Below, one piece after another: positions 19,279 to 31,320 of a stretch of DNA of 64,000 nucleotides (position 1 is its first letter; each line of letters begins with the position of its first letter). Source of the DNA: Arenicola marina (lineage: Eukaryota > Annelida > Polychaeta > Arenicolidae); assembly GCA_964019135.1 (NCBI GenBank), contig OZ025260.1, forward strand, positions 23,616,254-23,680,253. The letters are read 5' to 3'. The notes under the pieces are model-generated. The model worked only from the letters and a program-made list of their open reading frames with translations, did not search any database and was not told the DNA's origin. Made by a program: the position numbers and the translations under genes.

Positions 19279-21657
19279 AAGAAGTCAGTGAGGACACTGA
19301 TGATGACGAAAATCGACTTTGGGTCAAAGGGCGTGTACTTTGCGACCAGTCCCGACTCTCTAGCGTCGCTATTAAGCGAACGGCGGCCATCGACGAGTAA
19401 GGAGTGCCGGTCGATATCGCTATTCACTCATAATGGGAGCCTCAGCAAAGGGGGGTGCAACTCTTGCGAGCGCTCTAGCGGCCAAACTAAGCGTCCTAGA
19501 GCAATTCTACCATATTAGAGTTTAAGTGAACATGACATTTTGTTCTCAAGAGCGATTGCTCGACTCATTATGAATGGCGCTACGATTGTACTTTTTATCT
19601 AATAATACGTCATCGTGACGAGACATGACGTCATTTGACGTTCGCGAAAATGCTCAAGATGGCTTCTATTTCTCTAATGTACCTGCTTATCAACTCGGCT
19701 TATGACAGATATTGCCAAAGTGGCTGAAAATAAAGGAAACCTAACATTTCGTAGGAGCACGTTAGCTATGACGTCATTTTTGACGCATACTTATCCCCTG
19801 CGCCAAAAAAGTTACACACGGCACACACTGTCCCTGAACACGACCTGCAACGTCAAGCAACCCGAAAGTCGCCATACCTTATAATAGCTGAGTAATAGCT
19901 TACTTAAGATGTGTGACGTCATGACGTAATAGTGACGTTATGACGTGACGCACGACAAGGTCCAAGTGGCAATACGCCCAGGTTTACTGCCACAACTTAT
20001 CCGATTAAAGAGCTAGGCGATAGAAAAAATAGTCCTTCAGCTATGGCTTTGTGAAATGGTCAAAAAATGCATTAGCTTATCATTGCGGAAACACGGAGAC
20101 CGACGACAAGAACAAAGACCACTGTAGGCGAAGTGATACAGCAACTAATTTGTTTCTTTTTACTCTTTTTCTGACCATCAATGTTCCCTACCATTTGACG
20201 CAAACATCACAGCTCTAGCTTGCTTTTCTGATTTTTGACGATTTTTTCAAGATGGACACAATCTCCATTCACTCATCATTGGCGGCCCCGCAAAGGTGTC
20301 GTCCCACTTTGGAGCGCTCTAGCGCCATAACTAGACAAGATCCGCCTAGTTAAAGCACTAAGTGATCTGAAGATGCTTATTGGCAACTAGTTGGCGAAAA
20401 GAATGCAATTTTAGCATTGTTATCTGATTTTTGACGATTTTTCTTTCAATGGCAAGAATCTGTATGTTGATCATTAGGCCAGTGGCTTCGTTGCCATGGA
20501 AACAAAAAGTAATACAGAGATCGCCGTGTTTTTCTTATAACTTGCTTTAAGATGATATTATCTCACTGTGTGGCGAAGGAGACTGAAATAGCTTGAGCGG
20601 AAGCAGGTCATATTCGATCAAGTTCATTTTTTCCCATAGGATCCCATGTTAAACGATTTCGACTATATACCGAAAAGTAACGTGGCTATGGAACCATGTT
20701 GACAAATTATGACTCAGCTTAGAAGTATCCATCCACAGCTGCAAGCATTGAGTGATGGCTTGAATAGGACACCCGTGGGAGCCTCTGCTAACACCAAAAA
20801 GCCGTATCTTTCACCATTGGCTAAATTTCAAACAAATCCTGTGACGTCACTATTCGCTCTAATTGCATATGGTAAGCACTGTGGCTACTAGACGACATTT
20901 TCAACTAACCAAAAAATCCTGGTGTTGTTTGATGGAGGCACTTGCGACATACGTGACAAAACATTTTTTCCCAGCCTAAAGATACAGCCCTTTTAACATG
21001 GGAAGTCCCATAGAGAAATTCCCCCGGCCCTGGAACCGGAAGTAAGATAGGAACGTATTGTTTTTAGTTTGTAGCTATACGAGGAACTACTTTTCCTACA
21101 ATATAATGCTAATCTCGCATTTTTGTGATTTTTTTCTGATTTTTGATGATTTTTTGTAAGTACCGAAAGTGACGTCATCGTGACGTCACGTGACGCATCA
21201 GAAAGCTCTAAGATTCAACACAAGTCATCACAATTCATATTTCTATGACATATTTGAACATCATAGTGATAGCTTGATGGTAAATGTAACGAAAAGCGAA
21301 AAAACTGACAGAGGTCATTTAGTGCGTTTTCCGCAAAACCTATTACCTCATTTTGCTCGAAAATGAGTATTACGCATCAAAAAGTGAACAATACCTGAAA
21401 ACTGCACCTGAAAGAGGGGCACATTCTGAAACTAATCCGAGATCTCTAGCTTTAATATTAACGGAGATATAAGCGTTTTTAGTTATTTTTTCAAAAAATC
21501 GCTGTGACCTTGACCTTTGACCTTTCGACCTGCGTGACGAGAATGTTGTAGCCCTATTAGCTAGCTATTAGATGCTAAAGATTGCGAAACGATACATGCA
21601 GCAGCTAGGCCACAAAGAGACTTCCCGTTTTCGAGTGGGACAGACAGACATACAAAC
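19279..21657 (+). repeat. Unit 4, long form
   Basis: Close to unit 1 across its length. GTTGCCATGGAAAC at 20490. Ends GGGACAGACAGACATACAAAC with almost no TACA expansion and no palindrome before the next head. Confidence 0.85.
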
Positions 21658-24169
21658 AAGAAGTCAGTGAGGACACTGATGATGACGAAAATCGACTCTA
21701 GGTCGAAGAGCGTGTCTATCTGAACATGTTGATCGGAACCGCGACCGCCCACGATGATTATTAAGGGAATGAGGGCCATTTCTAGATTACGATTTGAGCT
21801 GAACAGCGCATATAGGGGGCAATTTTGGATAAACAGCGCGTATACGGGACAATTCGGGCTAAACAGCGCGTACAACGGGAAACTTAAGCCAAATAGCGCA
21901 TTCATCCGACAACGTGCGCACCGCAGGCTCTATTTGGAGCAGTGTGCAATGAGCAATTAACCGATATTAACGGAATTACAGGTAAAACCGTCGCTTGTGC
22001 CGATGACGTGACAATCGCGTCATGTGACGAATCTTCCGCTCAAGAATTTAATGCCATATTAGAGTTTAAGTGAACATGAAATTTTCTCAAGAGCGATTGC
22101 TTAACTCATTATGAATGGCGCTACGAATTTTACTTGTTATCTAATAATACGTCATCGTGACGCGACATAACGTCGTTTGACGTTTGCAAAAATGTTTAAG
22201 ATGGCTTCTATTTCTTTAATATGACGTCATTTTTGACGCATACTTATCCCCTGCGCCAAACAAGTTACACACGGCACAAAATGTCCCTGAACACGACCTG
22301 CAACGTCAAGCAACCCGAAAGTCGCCATACCTTGTAATAGCTGAGTAATAGCCTACTTAAGATATGTGACGTCATGACGTCATGGTGACGTTATGACGTG
22401 ACGCACGACAACGTCCAAGCGGCAATATGCCAAGCTTTACTGCCACAACTTATTCGATTAAAGAGCTAGCCGATAGTAAGATTAGTCCTTCAGCTATGGC
22501 TTGGCGAAATGGTCAAAAATTGCATTAGCTTATCATTGCGGAAACACGGAGACCGACGACAAGAACAAAGAACACTGTAAGCGAAGTGATATAGCAACTA
22601 ATTTGTTTCTTTCACTATTTTTTTGACCATCAATGTTCCCTACCATTTGACGCAAACGTCACAGCTCTAGCGTGTTTTTCTGATTTTTGACGATTTTTTC
22701 AAGATGGACACAATCTCCATTCACTCATCATTGGCGGCCCCGCAAAGGTGTCGTCCCACTTCGGAGCGCTCTAGCACCATAACTAGACAACATCCGCCTA
22801 ATTAAAGCGCTAAGTGATCTGAAGATGCTTATTGGCAACTAGTTGGCGAAAAGAATGCAATTTTAGCATTTGTATTTGATTTCTGACGATTTTTCTTTAA
22901 ATGGCCAGAATCTGTATGTTTATCATTAGGCCAGTGGCTTCGTTGCCATGGAAACAAAAAGTAATACAGAGATCGCCGTGTTTTTCTTATAAATTGCTTT
23001 AAGGTGATATTACCTCACTGTGTGGCGAAGGAGATTGAAATAGCTTGAGCGGAAGTAGGTCATATTCGACCAAGTTCATTTTTCCCCATAGGATCCAATG
23101 TTAAACGATTTCGACTATATACCGAAAAGTAATAATGCTATGTCACCATGTTCACAGATTATGACTCAGCTTAGCATTATCCATCCACAGCTGCAAGTAT
23201 TGAGCGATGGCTTGAATAGGACGCCCGTGGGAGCCGCTGCCAGTGCCAAAAAGCCGTATCTTTCACCATTGGCCAAATTTCGAAAAAATCCTGTGACGTC
23301 ACAATCTCCAATTGCATATGATAAGCACTGTGGCTACTAGGTATCATGTTTAACTAAGACAAAAATCCCCGTGTTGTTTGCTGGAGGCACTTGCGACATA
23401 CGCGACAAAACATTTTTTCCCAGCCTAAAGATACAGCCCTTTTAACATGGGAAGTCCCATAGAGAAATTCCCCCGGCCCTGGAACCGGAAGTAAGATAGG
23501 AAGGTATTGTTTTTAGTTTGTAGCAATACGAGGAACTACTTTTCCTACAATATAATGCTACTCTCGCATTTTTGTGATTTCCTTCAGATTTTTGATGATT
23601 TTTTGTAAGTACCGAAAGTGACGTCATCGTGACGTCACGTGACGTATCAGAAAACTCTAAGATTCAACACAAGTCATCACAATTCATATTTCTATGACAT
23701 ATTTGAACATCATAGCGATAGCTTGATGGCAAATGTACCAAAAAGCGAAAAAACTGACAGAGGTCATTTAGTGCGTTTTCCGCAAAACCTATGACCTCGT
23801 TTTCCTCGAAAATGAGTACTACGCATCAAAAAGTGAACAATACCCGAAAACTGCACATGAAAGAGGGGCACATTCTGAAACTAATCCGAGATCTCTAGAT
23901 TTAATATTAACGGAGATATAAGCGTTTTTAGTAATTTTTTCAAAAAATCGCTGTGACCTTGACCTTTGACCTTTCGACCTGCGTGACGAGAATGTTGTAG
24001 CCCTATTAGCTAGCTATAAGATGTTAAAGATTACGAAACGATACATGCAGCAGTTAGGCCACAAAGAGACTTCCCGTTTTCGAGTGGGACAGACATACAT
24101 ACATACATACACACAAACACGACCGACTGACATATTCCGAAAATTGAAAATTTCAATTTTCGTCATAAC
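21658..24169 (+). repeat. Unit 5, long form with variant head
   Basis: The head departs after GACGAAAATCGACT into TCTAGGTCGAAGAGCGTGTC and carries a 30-bp tandem block (about 21782-21905) before rejoining the normal unit near 22040. GTTGCCATGGAAAC at 22942. Ends with (TACA)n and palindrome. Same variant at 31321 and 53863. Confidence 0.85.
21782..21905 (+). repeat. 30-bp minisatellite block
   Basis: About four imperfect 30-bp units, for example GGACAATTCGGGCTAAACAG plus CGCGTACAAC. The 30-bp period keeps frames open on both strands, which creates protein-like shadows. Related blocks at 31445-31570, 45735-46000, 48790-49060 and 53987-54112. Confidence 0.8.
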
Positions 24170-25163
24170 AAGAAGTCAGTGAGGACACTGATGATGACGA
24201 AAATCGACTTTGGGTCAAAGAGCGTGTCTTTTGCAACCAGTCCCGACTCTCTAGCGTCGCTATCGGCCATCGACGAGTAAGGAATGCCGGTCGATATCGC
24301 CGTTCACTCATAATGGGAACCTCGCCAAAGGGGGGTGCAACTCTCGCGAGCGCTCTAGCGGTCAAACTAAGCGTCCTAGAGCAATTATATCGCGATTTCC
24401 GCGGGTCAACTTGCCATCTCTCTCTCGCTTCATGCCAAATCTGGGCTCCCAAGCTCAATTATTAACCGAGTTATGGCCCTTTGAACGTCGAAACGCCACA
24501 AAAGTCCCATAGAGAAATGCCGTCGGCCCTGGAACCGGAAGTAAGATAGGAACGTATCGTTTTTACTTTGCAGCTATAAGGGGAACCTCGTTTCCTACAA
24601 CTGACCTACTATTTTTATGATTTTTTTCCGATTTTTTCCGATTTTTGGTAAGTACCAAAAGTGACGTCATCGTGACGTCAGGTGACGCATTAGAACACTC
24701 TAAGATTCAACACAAGTCATCTCAGTTCATATTTCTATGACATATTGGAAAGTCATAGCGATAGCTTAAAGGTAAATGGGTCAAAAAGCGAAAACACTGA
24801 CAGAGGTCATTTAGTGCGTTTTCCTCAAAACTGATCAGCTCATTTTACTCGAAAATTAGTATACGCATCAAAAAGTGGACAATACATGAAAACTGCGCCC
24901 TAATTAGTAGCACATTCTGAAACTTACCAGAGACCTTTAGCTTTAATATTAACGGAGATAAGAGCGTTTTTATTCGTGTTTCTAGCTGTAATACTGAGCG
25001 AGTTAGACCGGAAAATGTGTTTTGGACGTATGACGTCACCGTGACGTTGACGATTGACCGATTTCACCTGGTAACGAACTTGACCTGAGATTAGACTGGC
25101 ATCTGTTGGCGAAGTTTGACAACGATAGCTGCAAGTGTTCGACAGTTATCGTGCTCACAGACA

Positions 25164-25164
<1 letters not shown>
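24170..25164 (+). repeat. Unit 6, short form ending in (CA)n
   Basis: Short-form unit in which the normal TGACCTTTGACCT end is replaced by GATTGACCGATTTCACC, followed by TAACGAACTTGACC and a (CA)n tract. Confidence 0.8.

Positions 25165-25205
<41 letters not shown>
25165..25205 (+). repeat. (CA)n microsatellite
   Basis: About 20 CA repeats; the counterpart in the right duplicate (34987-35021) is shorter. Confidence 0.95.
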
Positions 25206-25210
<5 letters not shown>

Positions 25211-25965
25211 GACTGACGAAACAGTGGCCCAATGATAAAGCATAGAGATTCTGGATAAGTTAGACAATTCGTCAAAAATCGGAAAAACAAGCTAGACCTG
25301 AAATCTTTGCGGCTAATAACTAGGAAAGGAAAACGTAATTTCGTCAATCCATAACTGAAAGGCTGATGCGCATACCGCCGTGCTGGTCAACATTTTGGGG
25401 TTGTCGGGCAAAACGTTCGCTTCTTATTATTTTGACTTTGCCGTCATGCCATGACGTCATCATGATGTGTTTTACAATGGCCATTACTCGGCTATACGTT
25501 ATAGTGACTTCGGTTTATTTGTACATTGTACATTATACCCAGGGACAAGTACTGCCATTCGTAAATTTATTTGCGGTCCCTAAACGTGTGCGTAAAAAAT
25601 GACGTCGTAATTAAAGTGAGCCGACGTCATTGTGGACTCGTTTCGTGTTCACTTACTTTAGTATTAGTTTCCATCACTGTCAGTTAATAAGTAATTAAAC
25701 TGGCAAATTAGAAGCCAATTTGCTATGTGTTGGTAAGCGTCGGCGACGTCTTATGACGTCACGTCAAAAATAAGCAAGCTAGAGCTGCGATCTTTGCGGC
25801 ACTTAGTGGGGATCATTCATGGATAAAAAGGCATTTGCGCAGAATTCAGACAGTGTGCTTGGCGTGGGCACCCGGTCACTACAGAGAGCGGTACCTTCAT
25901 AGGTCAGTTGCCGTTGCCCATCATAAGTGAGTGGGGAAATCGACTACGTGCATTTTCTTGGTTAG
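25206..25965 (-). repeat. Reverse-oriented diverged unit segment
   Basis: Matches 6200-7040 in the same sense (AATCGGAAAAACAAGCTAGA, GTGTGCGTAAAAAATGACGT, CAAGCTAGAGCTGCGATCTT), so both are reverse-oriented relatives of the unit. It abuts the forward unit at the (CA)n tract. Confidence 0.65.
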
Positions 25966-27412
25966 ACGAACCACCGCTCGCGCAGTATTGATGGTAAAGC
26001 GTTGCAACTGACAATAGTCTATTTTAGTATGTTTGTTTGTATGTCCTCCTATGTACATTAGTGTCGGCGCTTAAAGGGCGCCACAGACGTGTGCGTATAC
26101 GAGTGTGTGTGTGAGGGAGGGCGGGGGGGTAAAAGCCCCTAACCCGCCCTCTCAGTTGTTACTTAAGTGTACCGAGAACGATCGATCATTAGATGTGACG
26201 CAAAACGGCCTGACGATAAAAAAAGCTCATGATATGTGTGGCTGTATGTTGGCCTATACACCCTGTAAATATTCACATGTTACTGTAATGAAATATCTTC
26301 AATTTGAACCAATTGATTTACCCAATGAACACTTGCCATGTATCTATGTATTTTATTTGTACTACAGGGCCCAAACATTTAAATCAATGAATCTGTCGGT
26401 ACACAGATATGCGCCCTGCGGCTGATTGAACACGACAGAATTGATTCACCAGTTTGTAAAATAGTGCCTTGTAATGATCTTAAGATTTGGTATAATAGAC
26501 GAAATGTTTGTGCAAGACTGAAGGTGATATGTGTATTCTAGGCGACGCAATGTGCCCTTATCTGCCAATCACCCAATTGAGGAGAGTGGAATAAATTTAC
26601 TGCAAATAGCAGTTGATTAGGGTATCGGTCGGTTATCTAGATAATCGCAAACTACGAGCGGGGGAGGGTGGGGGAGGGGGGGGGGAGGTGGCGCGCGGTA
26701 AAGCCCCTATCTTTTTCACCTCCGAAACCCGCCCGCACTTAGGGGCGTTTCACCCTGAAAATCTGCTCGAAAAAGGCGTTTTACCGCCGAAATCCGCACG
26801 GAAGGGGTGTTTTACCCTCAAAATGTTGCAGTTCCATGCAGAGCCCCTTTTCACGGCAAACCCGCTCTTTGAAAGAACGTTCTTGCCCAACCCCCGGTCG
26901 CAAGTTTTAAAATGTTTCCTCAATAGGGGTATATCTCTTTCACCACAAATGTCAGCTCTGTCCGGCATCAATTGGCACCCGGTGTGGAAGGGGCGGTTGG
27001 CTGCTCGTGTTCTTCGGGCAGGCAACCCTAATCTGAGACGGCTTGAGGGCGTCGGCCCGCCGAGGATGTGATAAAACATGATACGAGACACGATATACGT
27101 CATACAGACACGTGATACACGATAGGATCATTATGGCGAGACGTGTGAGGGGGATGGGGACAGCATGACAGAAAAACCTTATGTCCAAATAGGTTGTGTG
27201 AGTACGCCTGAAGAATATTTACACCATAGCGATCCTGTAAAAAGGGTAATATAAATTCCTGGTCTTGTTTATTTATTTGTCTGACTTTGTACTATACATG
27301 ACTCAGTGTTGTTGATGACCCGATATGAGAAACTTTATACGCAGAAAGTGCGGCGACAACATGCATGGCCGATAGGTTCGCTACATATATTATTAGCGAT
27401 AAGGTACCTCTT
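25966..27412. other. Non-coding accessory segment of the duplication
   Basis: No gene recognised. Contains G-tracts near 26126 and 26652-26689 and a GC-rich stretch ending CGTCGGCCCGCCGAG near 27050. Open frames here are kept in the other duplicate but match no family I know and have no splice logic. Confidence 0.5.
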
Positions 27413-27745
27413 ACCCCCACCTCACCACAAATCGTGGCCCGCCGTTTGCCGTCCGCGCCCTAAAATTTATGGCACCAGCACAAAAGGGGTGAAAAAGCAT
27501 GTTTTTTGGGTGGAGGCAGACCGTGACGGCTTGGGGGCGTCGGCCCGCCGAGCTACGAAAGCTTTATTTATTACGTCTATCGCTCCAGGCGCCTATTTCA
27601 CTGACTGACATACCTCACCACAAACCGTCGCCCGACTTTTGCCGTCCGCGCCCTATAATTAATGACCCCAGCACAAAGGGGTGAAAATGAATGTTTTTTG
27701 TGGGGAGGCAGACCGTGACGGGCTGGGGGGCGTCGGCCCGCCGAG
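27413..27745 (+). repeat. Two direct repeats of about 190 bp, GC-rich
   Basis: Each copy runs from CCTCACCACAAA through TTTGCCGTCCGCGCCCTA, AGCACAAAAGGGGTGAAAA and GGAGGCAGACCGTGACGG to GTCGGCCCGCCGAG. A third partial end lies near 27050. Present again in the right duplicate (37233-37563). Confidence 0.75.
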
Positions 27746-27830
27746 AAAAGTCGGGTTCGAACCCCCAACTTCCAGGCGCTCTGGCACCGTTACGTTTCTC
27801 ACTCCGGGTTCGAGCTGAGATTGGATTTGA
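27746..27830 (-). mobile_element. Possible tRNA-related SINE fragment
   Basis: On the minus strand GGTGCCAGAGCGCCTGGAAG, TTGGGGGTTCGAACCC resembles the second half of a tRNA, with a perfect B box GGTTCGAACCC. An A box is not clear. Repeated in the right duplicate near 37565-37640. Confidence 0.35.
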
Positions 27831-29212
27831 CATAAGCTACGTCATCCCTATCCGCCAGGGTAAGTTTGGTGCTCAGGTGTTATTTAGTTTTCGAGCTACA
27901 ACCGAGCACTCGACATTTACAATAGTCAAGGTCACGACCTTGAACCTTGACCCAGATTGCTGAAATATAACCAATTTAAAGATACGACCTTAAGTAATCG
28001 TTGTGTCAAAGATAAGTCACGTGGCTTATAGATGTCTATGTTTTGAGCTCCTAGTAAATTTCAAAAATGTCCTATCTTTTACCATTGGGCAATTTTTGCG
28101 TTGCCATGGAAACAAAAAGTAACTGTCTGATCGGGATAATTTTTGATATAGGGTACTTGAGTGGAACCCTTCATGTCCCTTCAAAGTCTCGTGTCAATCG
28201 CATGGAGATTTAAAGGAAAAAATTGTTGTGGAAAATTTTGAAATTTCCAGAGCCTGTCGCGTGAAAACTATTGTTCCTACGTAAAATTTAATAGCGATAG
28301 CGAGAAATATTCAGGACGAATACTGCCAGTTCGATCGCCGTAATTCTTGGCATAGTCTATCTGGGTGGCGGACCGAATGTCCCTGCCAAGCCGTATCGAG
28401 GCTTTATAATGGGCTTGGCAATGTTAAAGTGTGATTATTTGTCAGCGTCGAAACTACTGGTATTTCGATGGCATTTGGCATACATGATGTCAGTAATATG
28501 GGGGCATATTCCACCACATATGAGTCATCTACCTGCATTTATGTAGTCACAGCGATTTTTTTGCACTGTCTGCAATGTCAAAATTGATCATCCAATAACT
28601 CGAAAACTAAATATTAACAAAGTTACGCGGGAAAACATGTTTCGTAACCTTGACCTTGAGGTGACCTTGACCTTGGAAGCGTGACCTTGGTCAATATAAT
28701 ATTTTACGCCCAAATACTAATGTCATATCTCACGCAAGGTGTGGTTTGTCTGACATGTACCCTTCATGGAGAAATTAAGGAGGCCTGATTCCCGCTAAAA
28801 TGCTCTCATAGGGTCCCATGTTAAACTTTGGGAATTTTTAGCAGGAAAACTATTCGGGAGATTTGCACAAATGAAAAACGATATAGAAGGTACTAATGGG
28901 CCCAATACGTGAAATAATTTGCAGCATGATTGAATGGAAACTGCGAACGTTATAGCGATGTTCCCGTTTTTTGGTTCTATCTTTCAATGGTTAAGCGAAA
29001 TTCAACAAATTCCTGTGACCTTGACCTTTGACCTACATGGCCCATCTACAAACTTAGCCTGACAATTGCCATTCCGCATCTTTCTCTGAATTTGGAAGTC
29101 GATATCTTAAGGCATTCGAAAGATAATGTCTTACGTTACAAACAGACAGACACGCAGACAGACAAACCGAACACACCGACATAAGACGAAAATTGAAAAT
29201 TTTCGTCTTAAC
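27831..29212 (+). repeat. Related repeat of a second subfamily, palindrome-ended
   Basis: Shares GTTGCCATGGAAACAAAAAG (28100), a dense run of TGACCTTGACC half-sites (near 28648-28690) and CCTGTGACCTTGACCTTTGA (near 29011), but the rest differs from the main unit. Ends with the palindrome TAAGACGAAAATT-GAA-AATTTTCGTCTTA (29182-29210) and AAC. Confidence 0.75.
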
Positions 29213-31320
29213 GAGACATGACGTCATTTCATGTGCGCGAAAATGCTCAAGATGGCTTCTATTTCTTTAATGTACCTACTTATCAACTCGGGTTATGACA
29301 GCTATTGCCAAAGTGGCTGAAAATAAAGCAAACCTAACATTTCGTAGGAGCACGTTAGCTATGACGTCATTTTTGACGCATACTTATCCCCTGCGCCTAA
29401 AATATTACACACGGCACAAACTGTCCATGAACACGACCTGCAACGTCAAGCAACCCGAAAGTCGCCATACCTTGTAATAGCTGAGTAATAGCCTACGTAA
29501 GATATGTGACGTCATGACGTCACGGTGACGTTATGACGTGACGCACGACAACGTCCAAGCAGCAATATGCCAACCTTTACTGCCACAACTTATTCGATTA
29601 AAGAGCTAGGCGATAGAAAGATTAGTCCTTCAGCTATGGCTTGGCGAAATGGTCAAAAATTGCATTAGCTTATCATTGCGGAAACACGGAGACCGACGAC
29701 AAGAACAAAGAACACTGTAAGCGAAGTGATATTGCAACTCATTTGTTTCTTTCACTATTTTTTTGACCATCAATGTTCCCTACCATTTGACATCAACATC
29801 ACAGCTCTACCTTGTTTTCCTGATTTTTGACGATTTTTTCAAGATGGACACAATCTCCATTCACTCATCATTGGCGGCCCCGCAAAGGTGTCGTCCCACT
29901 TCGGAGCGCTCTAGCGCCATAACTAGACAACATCCGCCGGATTAAAGCACTAAGTGATCTGAAGATGCTTATTGGTAACTAGTTGGCGAAAAGATTGCAA
30001 TTTTAGCATTTGTATCTGATTTCTGACGATTTTTCTTTAACATGCCAGAATTTATATGTTCATCATTGGGCCAGTGGCTTCGTTGCCATGGAAACAAAAA
30101 GTAATACAGAGATCGCCGTGTTTTTCATATAACTTGCTTTAAGATGATATTACCGCACTGTGTGGCGAAGGAGACTGAAATAGCTTGAGCGAAAGTAGGT
30201 CATATTCGATCAAGTTCATTTTTCCCCATAGGATCCCATGTTAAACGATTTCGACTATATACCGAAAAGTAATGTAGCTATGGAACCATGTTGACAGATT
30301 ATGACTCAGCTTAGTATTATCCATCCACAGCTGCAAGCATTGAGTGATGGCTTGAATAAGACACCCGTGGGAGCCTCTGCTAACACCAAAAAGCCGTATC
30401 TTTCACCATTGGCCAAATGTAAAAAAAATCCTGTAACGTCACTATTTGCTCTAATTGCATATGGTAAGCACTGTGGCTACTAAACGTCATGTTCAACTAA
30501 CGAAAAAATCGCGGTGTTGTTTGCTGGAGGCACTTGTGAAATACGCGACAAAACATTTTGTCCCAGCCTAAAGATACAGCCCTTTTAACATGGGAAGTCC
30601 CATAGAAAAATTCCCCCGGCCCTGGAACCGGAAGTAAGATAGGAACGTATTGTTTTTAGTTTGTAGCTATACGAGGAACTACTTTTCCTACAATATAATG
30701 CTACTCTCGCATTTTTGTGATTTTTTTCTGATTTTCGATGATTTTTTGTAAGTACCGAAAATGACGTCATCGTGACGTCACGTGACGTATCTGGAAAGTC
30801 TAAGATTTAACACAACTCATCTCAATGCATATTTCTATGACATATTTAAACATAATAGCGATAGCTTGATGGCAAATGTGCCAAAAAGCGAAAAAACTGA
30901 CAGAGGTCATTTAGTGCGTTTTCCGCAAAACCTATGATCTCGTTTTCCTCGAAAATGAGTATTACGCATCAAAAAGTAAACAATATCCAAAAACTGCACC
31001 TAAAAGAGGGGCACATTTTGAACCTAATTCGAGATCTCTAGCTTTAATATTAACGGAGATATAAGCGTTTTTAGTTATTTTTTCCAAAAATCGCTGTGAC
31101 CTTGACCTTTGACCTTTCGACCTGCGTGACGAGAATGTTGTAGCCCTATTAGCTGCCTATAAGATGTTCAAGATTGCGAAACGATACATGTAGCAGTTAG
31201 GCCACAAAGAGACTTCCCGTTTTCGAGTGGGACAGACATACATACATACATACATACATACACACAAACACGACCAACCGACATATTCCGAAAATTGAAA
31301 ATTTCAATTTTCGTCATAAC
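29213..31320 (+). repeat. Partial long unit starting at the sub-head
   Basis: Begins at GAGACATGACGTCATTTCAT, the inner start point of a normal unit, directly after the previous palindrome. GTTGCCATGGAAAC at 30082. Ends with (TACA)n and palindrome. Confidence 0.85.

Larger units (their letters stand above)
21658..31320 (+). repeat. Left copy of a 9.7-kb tandem duplication
   Basis: The order of modules (variant head with 30-bp repeats, long unit, short unit, (CA)n, reverse segment, GC-rich segment, palindrome-ended segment, partial unit) is repeated in the same order at 31321-41100. Offsets drift between 9663 and 9822 bp because of small indels, including about 90 bp missing near 22219 relative to 31882-31974. 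Both edges lie exactly at unit heads. Confidence 0.9.

Noticed and set aside
21561-21905. Protein-like frame MNALFGLSFPLYALFSPNCP on the minus strand and its plus-strand partner
   Set aside because: Both arise from the 30-bp minisatellite, whose period keeps frames open on both strands.
26613-27103. Overlapping frames of 117-152 residues conserved in both duplicates
   Set aside because: Conserved only because the 9.7-kb segment is duplicated; includes a G-tract-coded poly-Gly run and no recognisable domain.
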